Assembly: GCA_963803155.1 (NCBI GenBank)
Contig: CAWDMN010000050.1
Coordinates: 1 to 64,000 of the forward strand
Origin: CAWDMN01 sp963803155
Lineage (GTDB): Bacteria; Acidobacteriota; Terriglobia; Versatilivoradales; Versatilivoraceae
DNA: 64,000 nt
Direction of reading: 5' to 3'
Positions within the stretch are counted from its first letter, which is position 1. Every line of letters begins with the position of its first letter. Below, one piece after another: positions 17,627 through 26,596 of this stretch. The notes under the pieces were generated by a model, which worked only from the letters and a program-made list of their open reading frames with translations, had not been told where the DNA came from and did no database searches. The translations under genes and the position numbers were made by a program.

Positions 17627-18694
17627 ATGAAAGCTTTAAAAAAGATGGTGGTCATGCTTGCGGGAGTCAGCCTATTATTGGTGGGAACTCAAGTCGTGGC
17701 GATGGCACAAGCCGCGCAGGCGCAAGCTCCAGCCCAAGCTAAGGCGCCACAGGCAAAGACGACGGAAGAGTATAATGCCTATTCCGCGCTTTTTAAAGAA
17801 GCTGACCTGGCAAAGAAAGCTGAACTTGCGGAGAAGTTCCTGACCTCCTTCCCTGAATCCGATTTCAAACCTTACATTTTCCAAACCATCATTGACTGTT
17901 ATCTGCGGTTGGGAAACAAGGAAAAGGTTATTTCCACGGGTGAAAAGTTTGAGACCGATATGCCTCAAGCTGATCCCAATATCAAAAAATTTATGTTTCA
18001 ACGCCAAATGCAGGCCTATCAGCTCAGCAACAATCCCGAGAAGACCGTCGAGTATGGGGAAAAAATCCTCGCGCTGGATCCCAACGATTTGCCCGCTCTA
18101 TTAACCCTCTGCGCGGTATTGCCTGAAAGGCTTCCGCAAGATGAAGCCAAACGGGCCGCCCAATTGGATAGTGGGCTGACCTACTCACAAAAGGCCCTAG
18201 ATTTGATCAATGCCATTCCAAAACCCGCCCAACTCTCCGACGAGCAATGGAATTCCGAGAAGAATAAGTTGGTTGCCACTGTGACCTCTTCGCAGGCTTT
18301 GGTTTACTTGAATAAGAAAGATTACCCCAAAGCAGCAGAGACGTATGAGAAGTCCACCGGATTGGTAAAAACCAACCCCATTGATTTTTACCGCTTGGGT
18401 ATCGCCTATTCGCTCCAGGCCAGGGCCACTGCGGTTGAGTTGAACAAGGTAGTTCAAGCGCAACAAGGTGGACAAGCCCCAGCAGCGGGTGCTCCCACGA
18501 TTGATGACTTGAAAAAGAAGTTTGAAGAATTCCGCGACAAGGCGGTTTCTACTTTGGCCAAATCTGTCGTTCTCAAGGGACCCACGGAAGCCCAAGCCAA
18601 GACTGAACTCGAAAAATTATACAAGACCAAGAATAATGATTCTTTGGACGGATTAGACGCGGTACTGGCCAAAGCTTCCGAAGGATTGAAATAG
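17627..18694 (+). CDS. Secreted TPR-repeat protein
   Basis: A 355-residue protein with a signal peptide (KKMVVMLAGVSLLLVGTQVVAMAQ) and an Ala/Gln/Pro-rich linker (residues ~28-45). TPR-like helices follow. One pair (NKEKVISTGEKF, PEKTVEYGEKILALDPNDLPAL) has the classic DPND capping, and another is the pair around QALVYLNKKDYPKAAETYEKS. GAGGAGG lies 9 bp before the ATG. TPR arrays bind other proteins, and the signal sequence places this one in the periplasm or envelope. Single-gene unit with its own promoter and terminator; partner unknown. Confidence 0.85.
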   Translation: MKALKKMVVMLAGVSLLLVGTQVVAMAQAAQAQAPAQAKAPQAKTTEEYNAYSALFKEADLAKKAELAEKFLTSFPESDFKPYIFQTIIDCYLRLGNKEKVISTGEKFETDMPQADPNIKKFMFQRQMQAYQLSNNPEKTVEYGEKILALDPNDLPALLTLCAVLPERLPQDEAKRAAQLDSGLTYSQKALDLINAIPKPAQLSDEQWNSEKNKLVATVTSSQALVYLNKKDYPKAAETYEKSTGLVKTNPIDFYRLGIAYSLQARATAVELNKVVQAQQGGQAPAAGAPTIDDLKKKFEEFRDKAVSTLAKSVVLKGPTEAQAKTELEKLYKTKNNDSLDGLDAVLAKASEGLK

Positions 18695-18716
18695 AATTTC
18701 GAACCCATAAACTCTA

Positions 18717-18749
18717 AAAAAGCCAAGGTTAAACCTTGGTTTTTTTTTT
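18717..18749 (+). terminator. Rho-independent terminator of the TPR gene
   Basis: CCAAGGT (18723-18729) pairs with ACCTTGG (18733-18739) and is followed by ten T. The A run before the stem could serve the opposite strand. Confidence 0.85.
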
Positions 18750-19218
18750 GAATAACCTGCCATTCTGATGGGGGAAGAACCCATCTGGGCCTTTTCCTCT
18801 TCCCGGTTGTCCCATGTATACCATCAGTAACGCGCTGTTGCCCAAATCCCTAATAATATCGCCGGCCGATATCGATTGCGCCACGTCAGATCAATAGGCA
18901 TAGAGACGCGCATCTCAATTTCCGAAGTCGCGGCGGTGTCCCGCTTCTTTTTGGAGTTGGCCCGCATATCTTGCCAATGCAGGGAGATCCTGGGATCTCA
19001 AGTTTCCAGCTTGGCGTCCTGAGCGTGCCAAACCGATTCGCGACGGATGTTGCGCATGGACACTGGCAAGATTCCTAATTTCACTCAGATCTTCACAGCT
19101 TTGGGGACTTCAGCCTTGTTGCCACACAAAATCGGCTAAATTGGAGGCGGGAGGCCCTCTCAAGGTCTAGGAGTTGGCGTCAAAACGGCAGCCAAGTTCA
19201 TTCCTATGCGGAGACAGT
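18750..19218. other. Intergenic DNA without recognised genes
   Basis: About 470 bp between the TPR terminator and the first repeat array. No open frame with coding character and no RNA gene is apparent. Confidence 0.4.
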
Positions 19219-19927
19219 GCTCCCTAGAAAATCCCCCTTCGAAGGGGGTGGCGTCCGCTTGCGGGAGTCGGGGGATGTCAGACCTACCGACAAGACATCC
19301 CCCTGGCGTCCGTCAGCTGACGGACGCCGTCCCCCTTCAAAGGGGGAATAAATTTTCATCCTCTTGTTGTACCGTCAAACTGGCATGTGCAGCAACTAAG
19401 AAAATCGCGGCAAGTAATTGAAAAATCATGAGCGGCGTCATTCAAGCCAACTGCGCTTACAGGTAGGGCGCTTTCGCCGAGCCGTCCCTACCGGTCAAAG
19501 CCGATCTTCATCATCTTGTTGAGCCAGCCGCGCTGGCATGTGCGGCTCCCTAGAAAATCGCTGTTGAGTTGCACCTTTCAAACTCCCCTCCTCGGACGAG
19601 GAGGGGTGCCCGTAGGGCGGGGTGGTGTGACCGCCTGCCCTGGCCAGCATCGAACCACCCCCCGTCTTGGTTCGCATGTGCGAACCAAGACGACCCCTCC
19701 TTATCGAAGGAGGGGAGCCGCGCCGGAGATTTTCATCTTCTTGTTGTGCCAGCCACGCTGGCATGAGTAGCTCCTCAGAAAATAGCGTGGAAGGATGCGG
19801 AGTGCCCCTACTCCGTCTAGGTTTGCCAAGCGTGCTCAGACGGCCTGAGGTCAGGCCGCCTCCATCATCCCATTTTCATTGTCGTGTTGTAACCGTCATG
19901 CCGGCATGTTTTGCTTCTCTTAACACA
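19219..19927 (+). repeat. Hairpin-module array, locus 1 (five modules, four palindromic cassettes)
   Basis: Modules stand at 19219-19232 (truncated), 19352-19405, 19504-19558, 19729-19783 and 19872-19927 (degenerate). A full module begins ATTTTCATC, contains a stem made of GCCAGC and GCTGGC, and ends GGCTCC..AGAAAAT. Between modules lie cassettes rich in inverted repeats. 19233-19351 is bounded by CCCCCTTCGAAGGGGG and CCCCCTTCAAAGGGGG. 19406-19503 contains GGTAGGG/CCCTACC. 19559-19728 includes a perfect CGTCTTGGTTCGCA/TGCGAACCAAGACG hairpin. 19784-19871 is cassette type 1, seen again at three other loci. All modules are in the same orientation. No protein gene is credible inside. Confidence 0.85.
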
Positions 19928-20215
19928 GTCCTGTGACAATTTTGGTTGCTTAATTAGACTATGATATCTCGGCACAGTTTGGAAGTAGTTGGGGTCCCTG
20001 GCATGGACCTACGGCAATTGCACTGGAAACATGTGGAGTGTGGTTTCCAATTATTGGGGAAGGATCGTAAGGCAGGTTTTATTTGTGAATTGCCTAACCC
20101 ATGCCAGGGGGAGACTGAGAAGCTGGCCTCCCAACTTCTCAATCCTTCCTATTCAGTTTGACTTCATTATAACGCAGAATTAAAAATTACAAGAATTCGG
20201 GCCTCCGGGAGGATC

Positions 20216-21256
20216 TCATTGCTGGAAATAGCCCAGGCGTATGGATACCTGCCCTGGTTTGCTTCTTAACTTGATGGTCACTTCCCTGAAATCACGGTCA
20301 GGAATGGGATTTAATTGGGGCTGGAAAGAGAGTGCGTACTGATTTTTCAATTCGTCCACCAGCGATTCATAAATCCCTTTCAGATCGGAATAGCCGTTGG
20401 AAAAAATGACCCGCCCTCCATTGCTCTTCACCAAATCGATGAACTCATTTTGAGCATCGATATAAGCCAGAAAATATTTGCTCACATGGGAAAGCCGGCT
20501 TCTCTCATTTTTGGCCATCTCCCGGTACCGTTCTGAGGTTGAAAAAGAATTAATGATTGGATAAACGGTGATTTGTTGATCAGCCGCCTTTTTCATCACA
20601 CTGGAAAGGGAATTTCGGCTGGAGTTATCCACACCGTCCGTCAAAATGACCAAACCTTTTTTCCCCTGAACATGGTCAAAAAGATTCTCGATTGCGTATT
20701 GCATGGAATCATAGAGCGCCGTCTTCCCAAATGTCTTGATGTTCTTCAATGCTCGTTGAAAGGAGGCCACATCGTCGGTCCAGTCCAGCACTTTGATCGG
20801 CTTATGCGCAAAGATGACGGCGGAAAAACGATCGTCGGGACGCAAGCGGGCGGCATAAGTGACGGCAGCATCCGCAATATTGGGCAATATATCGTTAACA
20901 CTGTAGCTGGCATCAATGAGAAAAACCACATTGACCGGAATCGTGTCCTCTCTGAAGAGTTGAATTGGCCGCTCCGCCCCATCTTCAATCACCACAAAAT
21001 CGTCGGCTTGCAGGCGGGACAAGTATTCCCCCCGCTTGTTCCTTGCAGTCACTAACAAGGAGACTGAATCCACATTCATGGCGAAAGCCAGTGAATCATC
21101 GGATAAATGGGTCGCGGCTGCCTTGCTTTCCGGCAGCGGAACCGCTTGTTCTTGAGCCCAAGTTACTGAGGCCATTCCAAAAGTCAAAAGCAAAAGGGCC
21201 ACAATGCACATCCATAATCCCACTGCATTGGAAACACTTTCTCTTTTTTCAGACAT
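20216..21256 (-). CDS. Secreted VWFA-related acidobacterial domain protein
   Basis: The 346-residue protein has an N-terminal signal or anchor segment (LWMCIVALLLLTFGMASVTWAQ). A short beta domain (LVTARNKRGEYLSRLQADDFVVIEDG) precedes the von Willebrand A domain. The metal-ion-dependent adhesion site is intact: D115-A-S117-Y-S119 (LIDASYSV), the TALYDSM threonine and the LTDGVDNSS aspartate. The preceding FVVIEDGAERPIQ strand is characteristic of the VWFA-related acidobacterial family, which is amplified in this phylum. Such proteins are thought to mediate extracytoplasmic protein binding. It stands alone on the minus strand. Confidence 0.9.
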   Translation of the reverse strand: MSEKRESVSNAVGLWMCIVALLLLTFGMASVTWAQEQAVPLPESKAAATHLSDDSLAFAMNVDSVSLLVTARNKRGEYLSRLQADDFVVIEDGAERPIQLFREDTIPVNVVFLIDASYSVNDILPNIADAAVTYAARLRPDDRFSAVIFAHKPIKVLDWTDDVASFQRALKNIKTFGKTALYDSMQYAIENLFDHVQGKKGLVILTDGVDNSSRNSLSSVMKKAADQQITVYPIINSFSTSERYREMAKNERSRLSHVSKYFLAYIDAQNEFIDLVKSNGGRVIFSNGYSDLKGIYESLVDELKNQYALSFQPQLNPIPDRDFREVTIKLRSKPGQVSIRLGYFQQ

Positions 21257-21775
21257 AAAATTCTCCTCCCCAATCTGGATCGATATTCCAATCAGTTTTT
21301 AATTTTTAAGGCTGATCAAAATCCCGGAGCAACACTTCGAGAAAATTGCGGATAATGAGTTTCCCAAGAGATGATTTTCCCCGCGCGTCTCAAGTACCGC
21401 AATAGCAACAAAAGTAGACTGTCAGGGGAAAAAGCCCGCTGGTTCCACTTACCAGACCTTGGTAACACCCCCCCCTTCTCAGCGTCCAGGGCAGAATGCG
21501 CGATAGGCACATGCTCCCAGGCCGCTCGAAACGAGATATTCAGAGCAGCCACCATTTTCCAGTTTTCTGGAAAGAAACGAAAAATGCATGTGGGCACCCA
21601 CAAAAATATAAATGACCAAGATCAAACCGTTGCGCTATGTTGTTAAATTACCGCTTTTCGCGGTTCCCTCGCAAATCAAATTTTGATAAATTTCAAAAAT
21701 TGTGGATGAAAGTTGTGGCGAAATATGGTACGGAGAAAGTATAAGGTCGCTTTTTCCCCGAAAGGAGAAACACCA
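21257..21775. other. Divergent intergenic region
   Basis: About 520 bp separates the VWFA gene from the cyclophilin-like gene. It must contain both promoters, but I see no confident -35/-10 pair, repeat or RNA. Confidence 0.35.
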
Positions 21776-22144
21776 ATGGCAAAAATCAAGCTCGTAATCA
21801 GCGGAGTCGAATTCCAGGCTGAATTGAATGAGAGTGCTACGGCACGACAAATCCAAACCAAACTGCCCATCGTGGGGCATGGAAATTTCTGGGGAGAGGA
21901 GATCTATTTCTCGGTACCAGTAAAAGCCAAATCGGAAGATCCGCAAGAGGTGGTGCCCCCGGGCACGATCGCGTTCTGGCCGCCGGGAAACGCCCTCTGT
22001 ATTTTTTGGGGTCCCACTCCAGTCAGCCATGGCAGTGAATGCCGGCCTGCCAGCCCGGTCAACGTGGTGGGAAAGATCACCAGTGATTTGGCGCCGCTAA
22101 GGAGTCTCAAGAAAGCAGACGTGAGAGTGGAAAAAGCTGACTAA
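21776..22144 (+). CDS. Cyclophilin-like fold protein (TM1367 type)
   Basis: The start is ATG 21776, with AAAGGAG 10 bp upstream; the product is 122 residues. It opens with AKIKLVISGVEFQAELNES, continues with TARQIQTKLPIVGHGNFWGEEIYFSVPV, and has the conserved PPGTIAFWPPGNALCIFWGPTPVS. These features are typical of the small cyclophilin-like barrel family represented by TM1367. Members lack the catalytic residues of true peptidyl-prolyl isomerases, and their function is unknown. Cytoplasmic, no signal peptide. Confidence 0.8.
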   Translation: MAKIKLVISGVEFQAELNESATARQIQTKLPIVGHGNFWGEEIYFSVPVKAKSEDPQEVVPPGTIAFWPPGNALCIFWGPTPVSHGSECRPASPVNVVGKITSDLAPLRSLKKADVRVEKAD

Positions 22145-22303
22145 ATCAAGAATATCCTTTCGAACCGGAGTGAGAGGCTTGAGATATTCCGCTGCAAAAA
22201 CCCGATGCCAAATCTTTGGGCGGGACATATCCCGCTAGGTTTCACGCAGCCGGCGGTAAGCATTCCATCGAAAATCCTTTCATTTGATCAGGCTGCCGCG
22301 AAT

Positions 22304-23305
22304 TTAGAGTTTCAACACAATACGGTATCGCGGTTTGCCATGTCTCATTTTTTTCATGGCCTCATTGACATCATCCAAAGAAAAAGTCTCGATGGTGGGG
22401 TTAATCTTATGCCGGGCAGCGAAATCCAGCATTTTAGTCATGACGGCTGGACTTCCTGAAGGGCTGGATGAGATTGATTTCTGCCCAACCAGCAAGGAAA
22501 AGAGAGGCACCGAAATGGGCTGCGGGACTGCTCCCACAACGTGAAGCCGGCCCCGCGGCCGCAAAGCAGCAATAAACGCATTCCAATCCAGGGGTGCTGT
22601 CACGGTCGATAATATGAAATCCAAAGAATTGGCCACGTTCTCTAGCGCTTTTGGATCACGCGAATTAACAAAATAATCCGCGCCCATTTGCAGTGCCTCT
22701 GTCTCCTTTTCGGGGCTGTTGGAAAAAGCCGTCACTTCGCATCCCCAGGCATCAAGAAAACGCAAAGCCATGTGGCCCAATCCGCCAATTCCAATGACTC
22801 CCACCCGGTCCGTAGGGTTGATGCCAAATTGGACGATTGGATTGAAGACCGTAATTCCCCCGCAAAAAAGCGGTCCCGCTGATTGAGGATCGAGTCGATC
22901 GGGAAGCGGGATCACCCAAGTTGACTCCGCGCGAACCCGGTCGGCGAATCCACCATAACGGCCCACGATGGTCCCTTCCGCCTTGGCGCACAAGTTATGG
23001 TGGCCAGATTTGCACCATTCACAAGTCAGGCATGATCCGGAATACCAACCCAATCCGACTCGCTGTCCTACTGATATCCCCTTTGCGTGAGGCCCCACCG
23101 CATCAACTAAACCTACAATCTCATGACCAGGAACAAAAGGGTATTGCGTGAATCCCCATTCGTTGTCCAGCATGCTAAGGTCACTGTGACAAATTCCACA
23201 ATACTCGACTTTGATTTGCACTTGACCGGGTCCAATCGGTCCCAACTCAAAATCAAATGGTTTTAATAAAGCGGCCGGTTTGGCGGCAGCATACCCTCTC
23301 ACCAT
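22304..23305 (-). CDS. Zinc-dependent NAD(P)-linked alcohol dehydrogenase (cinnamyl/YahK-like)
   Basis: The 333-residue medium-chain dehydrogenase has catalytic zinc ligands in YCGICHSD (C39) and GHEIVG (H61, E62). Four structural-zinc cysteines are present in CLTCEWCKSGHHNLC (C92, C95, C98, C106). The Rossmann glycine motif GIGGLGHMAL follows near 170-180. The YGGFADRV and FCGGITVF segments are typical of the CAD/YahK subfamily, which reduces a broad range of aldehydes, usually with NADPH. GGAGG precedes the ATG. No operon partner. Confidence 0.9.
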   Translation of the reverse strand: MVRGYAAAKPAALLKPFDFELGPIGPGQVQIKVEYCGICHSDLSMLDNEWGFTQYPFVPGHEIVGLVDAVGPHAKGISVGQRVGLGWYSGSCLTCEWCKSGHHNLCAKAEGTIVGRYGGFADRVRAESTWVIPLPDRLDPQSAGPLFCGGITVFNPIVQFGINPTDRVGVIGIGGLGHMALRFLDAWGCEVTAFSNSPEKETEALQMGADYFVNSRDPKALENVANSLDFILSTVTAPLDWNAFIAALRPRGRLHVVGAVPQPISVPLFSLLVGQKSISSSPSGSPAVMTKMLDFAARHKINPTIETFSLDDVNEAMKKMRHGKPRYRIVLKL

Positions 23306-23603
23306 GGTTGTCCTCCTTTTACAAGTCTGTTCGTTTCCTCTTTCAAAGGTTGAAGACGCTTTGATAAAGACTCACGGGGCCCGAGCGATTGTATCAATAT
23401 ACATTTTACCAGCGTTTTCGTTCTCCAGGCGGGATGCAGCGGCAATAGGCACATTTTCTCAGCCTCTTCTGACCTATTGCCCTCCGCCAATTGAGAGAAT
23501 TTTTTTTTTTGCACACCTGTAGCCTTGAGTCTATTGATCCCCCCCCGGCCGTCCGCCGACAGACACCCCTCCATTAAGCTTAAGCAGAGAAATCAAAATG
23601 AAA

Positions 23604-23825
23604 TCATCCTTCCCGGTGGCTTTGAGAGAGGACATAGGTGGGATTGGATTTCGCGGATTCAGAGAAAGACTCAGGGGCCTTGGCGAATTTCTTTGTCGCC
23701 AGATATTTCTTTCTTGCTTCGTGTGTTGCCGTAGCCACGATTTTCTTGTCCAGACTTTTGAAGCGTTCTAAATCCAGGTGGACCACTCTGCGAGCATATT
23801 CGAGCGCCTTGTCAGATCGGTTCAT
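23604..23825 (-). CDS. Possible small hypothetical protein or gene remnant
   Basis: A 73-codon frame, very Lys/Ala/Ser-rich and helical (DKALEYARRVVHLDLERFKSLDKK), sits in a 660-bp gap between the dehydrogenase and aminotransferase genes. No good ribosome binding site precedes its ATG. It could be the tail of a decayed helical-repeat gene or chance. The remaining ~300 bp to its left (23306-23603) hold nothing else I can support. Confidence 0.25.
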   Translation of the reverse strand: MNRSDKALEYARRVVHLDLERFKSLDKKIVATATHEARKKYLATKKFAKAPESFSESAKSNPTYVLSQSHREG

Positions 23826-23965
23826 GGCTTGTTAGAAGCGGGCAGCGAGCATCAAAATATCGTGGTTCGATGATCAATGTCCGTATACCAATTTCCTCGA
23901 TATTATGGTATTTTTGCACTCCATTCCGAAGCTTGGGGAAATCTTTCGCGCAAGGAGAATACGGG

Positions 23966-25165
23966 ATGTTTGCAAAACTCGATATGGCCCCTCCAGATCC
24001 AATTCTGGGCCTGGAAGAATCTTTCAGGCAGGACCCTAATCCCGCCAAAATCAACCTCAGCGTGGGTATTTACAAAGACGACAAAGGGGACACTCCCATT
24101 TTCCGCTCGGTCAAAAAAGCCGAAGCTTATCTATTGGAAAAAGAGGCCAGCAAGAATTACCTGGCCATTCCGGGTTCTGTCGAATATTCGCGCGCGGTGC
24201 AGGAGTTAGTGCTGGGGAAAAATCATGAGGCGATTGCCAGCAAGCGGGCTATGACCGCCCACACGCCGGGCGGGACTGGGGCGTTGCGAGTGGCCGCGGA
24301 TTTTCTCCGGAAAAATAATCTCGCAACGCGCATCTGGGTAAGCCAACCAACCTGGCCCAACCATCCTAATATTTTTCGGGCGGCTGGATTGGGAGTAGAA
24401 ACTTATCCTTATTTTGATGCCGCCACCAATGGGATTGCCTTTGATGCCATGCTGGCCGCCCTCCAGCAGATTCCAGAGGGAGAAGTAGTACTCTTACATG
24501 GCTGTTGCCACAATCCAACGGGAATCGATCCCACCTTGGAACTCTGGAATAAAATTGCGGAGATCATGGAAAGACGCAATTTGTTGCCGCTGGTGGATTT
24601 TGCTTATCAAGGATTGGGAGAAGGACTCGTCGAAGACGCTCAGGGAGTCCTGGCTCTCTGCCAACCCGGCAAAGAACTGCTGATTGCCAGTTCCTTCTCC
24701 AAAAACTTCGGCCTATACAATGAAAGGGTGGGCGCACTGACTCTCATCGCCATTTCAACCGAATCCGCTGCATCAGCCTTTAGCCAGGTGAAGAGCTGCA
24801 TTCGCGCCAATTACTCCAATCCTCCATTTCACGGAGGCGCAATTGTGGCCGCCATTATGCGGGATCCCGCCCTTCGCGCGGACTGGGAAGCGGAAGTCCA
24901 GGCAATGCGCGATCGGATTAATCAAATGAGGAAGCTGTTTGTCAGGACCCTGGCTGCCATGAACGCCGAGCGAGATTTCTCCTTTATCGAACGGCAACGT
25001 GGGATGTTTTCCTTCTCCGGTCTGAACAAGGAACAAGTGCTCGCGCTGAGGGAAAAATATGCAATCTACATCGTGGATTCCGGGCGAATCAATGTGGCGG
25101 GGATGACCGAGTTTAATATGGAACCGCTCTGCCGGGCTATTGCCGATATCCTGAAATCGGCTTAG
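23966..25165 (+). CDS. Class I aspartate/aromatic aminotransferase
   Basis: The start is ATG 23966, 9 bp after AAGGAG; this gives 399 residues, the usual length. The N-terminus (LDMAPPDPILGLEESFRQDPNPAKINLSVGIYKD) is the AspC/TyrB signature. W130 (SQPTWPNH), D211 and Y214 (VDFAYQGLG) and the PLP-binding K246 (SSFSKNFGLY) are all present, as is the C-terminal substrate-binding GRINVAG region. It transfers amino groups between aspartate or aromatic amino acids and 2-oxoglutarate. Which substrate it prefers cannot be read from these motifs. Confidence 0.93.
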   Translation: MFAKLDMAPPDPILGLEESFRQDPNPAKINLSVGIYKDDKGDTPIFRSVKKAEAYLLEKEASKNYLAIPGSVEYSRAVQELVLGKNHEAIASKRAMTAHTPGGTGALRVAADFLRKNNLATRIWVSQPTWPNHPNIFRAAGLGVETYPYFDAATNGIAFDAMLAALQQIPEGEVVLLHGCCHNPTGIDPTLELWNKIAEIMERRNLLPLVDFAYQGLGEGLVEDAQGVLALCQPGKELLIASSFSKNFGLYNERVGALTLIAISTESAASAFSQVKSCIRANYSNPPFHGGAIVAAIMRDPALRADWEAEVQAMRDRINQMRKLFVRTLAAMNAERDFSFIERQRGMFSFSGLNKEQVLALREKYAIYIVDSGRINVAGMTEFNMEPLCRAIADILKSA

Positions 25166-25752
25166 GATTTTCCAATGAAACAGCGGTCACATCTTAGGGC
25201 CGCTGACTTCTCTCATCTAGACCATTGCCCTGTCGGCACTTTAGACCTTCCGATGCCGATCTTCTTCTAGCTTGAGGTGCAACCTGCCGTCTCTCGTCTC
25301 TTTCATTGTGCAATAATTTCCTCACTCATCAAATTGACAGTTCTCTTCTACATGTTATTATCCATTCGAATATTTAAAAATGCTCATGACGAATTCCTCT
25401 GGTGCCGTGGGCTGTTTTTTTACAGTTTTTTCTTCATGCTTTTGGAGAGTGAAATCTATTGGGAGCCTCCGGGAAGGCTTCTGCTCGTCACCTTCCTTTA
25501 TTCAGAGAGAAGAAATCCGGATGGCTTCATCCAGGCCCATAGAAAAAATCGATTGTGGCAAAACAAGTATTGACACAATTGCGCAAATATCGGGATTCTA
25601 GGAAATAAGTCAGTCATTGAAAATCCTCCATCGGATTGGGGAGTTTTCTCCCAAATTCAGAGGACGAAAGACTGCCCACTGGACCGCCACCGGCTCTTCC
25701 CTTCCGGCAGCGGGAACCCAATCGCCCATTCAACTTTTTAGGAGATAACTAA
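25166..25752 (+). other. Long intergenic region with an unassigned promoter
   Basis: About 590 bp upstream of the next gene. A good promoter pair (25334-25361) lies about 390 bp before that gene, so either a long leader or a small RNA may be made. Short frames here lack ribosome binding sites and coding character. Confidence 0.4.
25334..25361 (+). promoter_or_regulatory. Sigma70-type promoter
   Basis: TTGACA (25334-25339) and TATTAT (25356-25361) with a 16-bp spacer, in A+T-rich DNA. The first supported gene downstream starts at 25753. Confidence 0.55.
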
Positions 25753-26163
25753 ATGAAATATAAGAGACAGTTGGTCATCACTCTCGTGTTTTTGCTGGGG
25801 GCAATCCCCATTTTGCAGGCGGAGAATCAAGGAGCCCTGCACGTGAACATCCCCTTCAAATTTTTCTTTGGCGGAAAGACTTTTGAGCCGGGAGAATATG
25901 TAGTCTCTAATCCTGCTTCGGCTCCCAAATTCATCTCTCTTCAAGCCGTAAAGGGAAGAAGTGGCCATCAAGTCGCCATTATTACCAGGCTGGATGCCAC
26001 ACACGAAGGGTCAAAAGCTCAACGAATAATTTTCGATAATGTCGGTGGAGATAAACACCTATCAGAGGTTTGGATTCCCGGGAAGGACGGATTCCTTATT
26101 TTGGGGACTCCGCAAGAACATAGTCACAATGTGGTGACAGCATCGCTGAAAGAATCAAAATAG
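25753..26163 (+). CDS. Small secreted protein of unknown function (acidobacterial type)
   Basis: The 136-residue protein has a signal peptide (KYKRQLVITLVFLLGAIPILQAE). A compact beta-rich domain follows with the pattern HVNIPFKFFFGGKTFEPGEY, seen in short secreted proteins of Acidobacteria where an IPF.F..G...PAGEY stretch is conserved. AGGAG lies 8 bp before the ATG. No catalytic motif is visible. The molecular role is unknown. Confidence 0.8.
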   Translation: MKYKRQLVITLVFLLGAIPILQAENQGALHVNIPFKFFFGGKTFEPGEYVVSNPASAPKFISLQAVKGRSGHQVAIITRLDATHEGSKAQRIIFDNVGGDKHLSEVWIPGKDGFLILGTPQEHSHNVVTASLKESK

Positions 26164-26189
26164 AAAATCTTTTGAACAATTCTTATTTT

Positions 26190-26371
26190 GTAACTACTCA
26201 GGTTGTATCTAGAAGCCAGAATTTAGTAGTCAGAATGAACACGCCAACAACTAGGTTTGATGCCCTTGTGGCGTGGCAAAAGGCTCATAAGTTTTTGGCG
26301 CAATCTTTTAGAGGCTTATTCGTAGGCCATTCTGGATTCTGACTCCTGAATTCTGTCTACTTGAGTAGTTA
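26190..26371 (+). mobile_element. MITE-like inverted-repeat element carrying a truncated four-helix-bundle gene (copy 1)
   Basis: The ends are perfect inverted repeats TAACTACTCA (26191-26200) and TGAGTAGTTA (26362-26371). They extend inward imperfectly through CAGAATTTAGTAGTCAGAAT on the left against CAGAATTCAGGAGTCAGAAT on the right strand. A 9-bp direct repeat TCTTATTTT flanks it (26181-26189, 26372-26380). Inside, ATG 26235 opens a 35-codon frame with FDALVAWQKAHKFLAQ, the N-terminus of four-helix-bundle/23S rRNA intervening-sequence proteins, cut off by TGA 26340. A near-identical copy is at 59851-60037. The DNA to the next gene (26381-26596) shows nothing else. Confidence 0.75.
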
Positions 26372-26596
26372 TCTTATTTTCAAGTCTCAAGTGGATTCCC
26401 CGCTTCCAGGGAATCCACTTCCCCGAGAGGACCTCCTTCGAGAATCGATTGGGCCAATTTCTGTTTCAACCCGATTACCAGCTCATCTTCCTCAAGCCTC
26501 TGCGCCTAAGTGGTGATTAGGCGGAGTTCACTTCACTTTCTTTGCCGGTATCGCCAATCGCGAGAGGGATCGCGCGACCCGGCAGAATTATTTCTG

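Noticed and set aside
19219..19927. CRISPR array
   Set aside because: Repeats are ~54 bp and diverged, the intervening sequences are 84-170 bp, palindromic and partly shared between loci, and no cas gene is present.
26235..26342. Avd gene of a diversity-generating retroelement
   Set aside because: Only 35 codons of a four-helix-bundle protein, with no reverse transcriptase, template repeat or variable repeat in the window.
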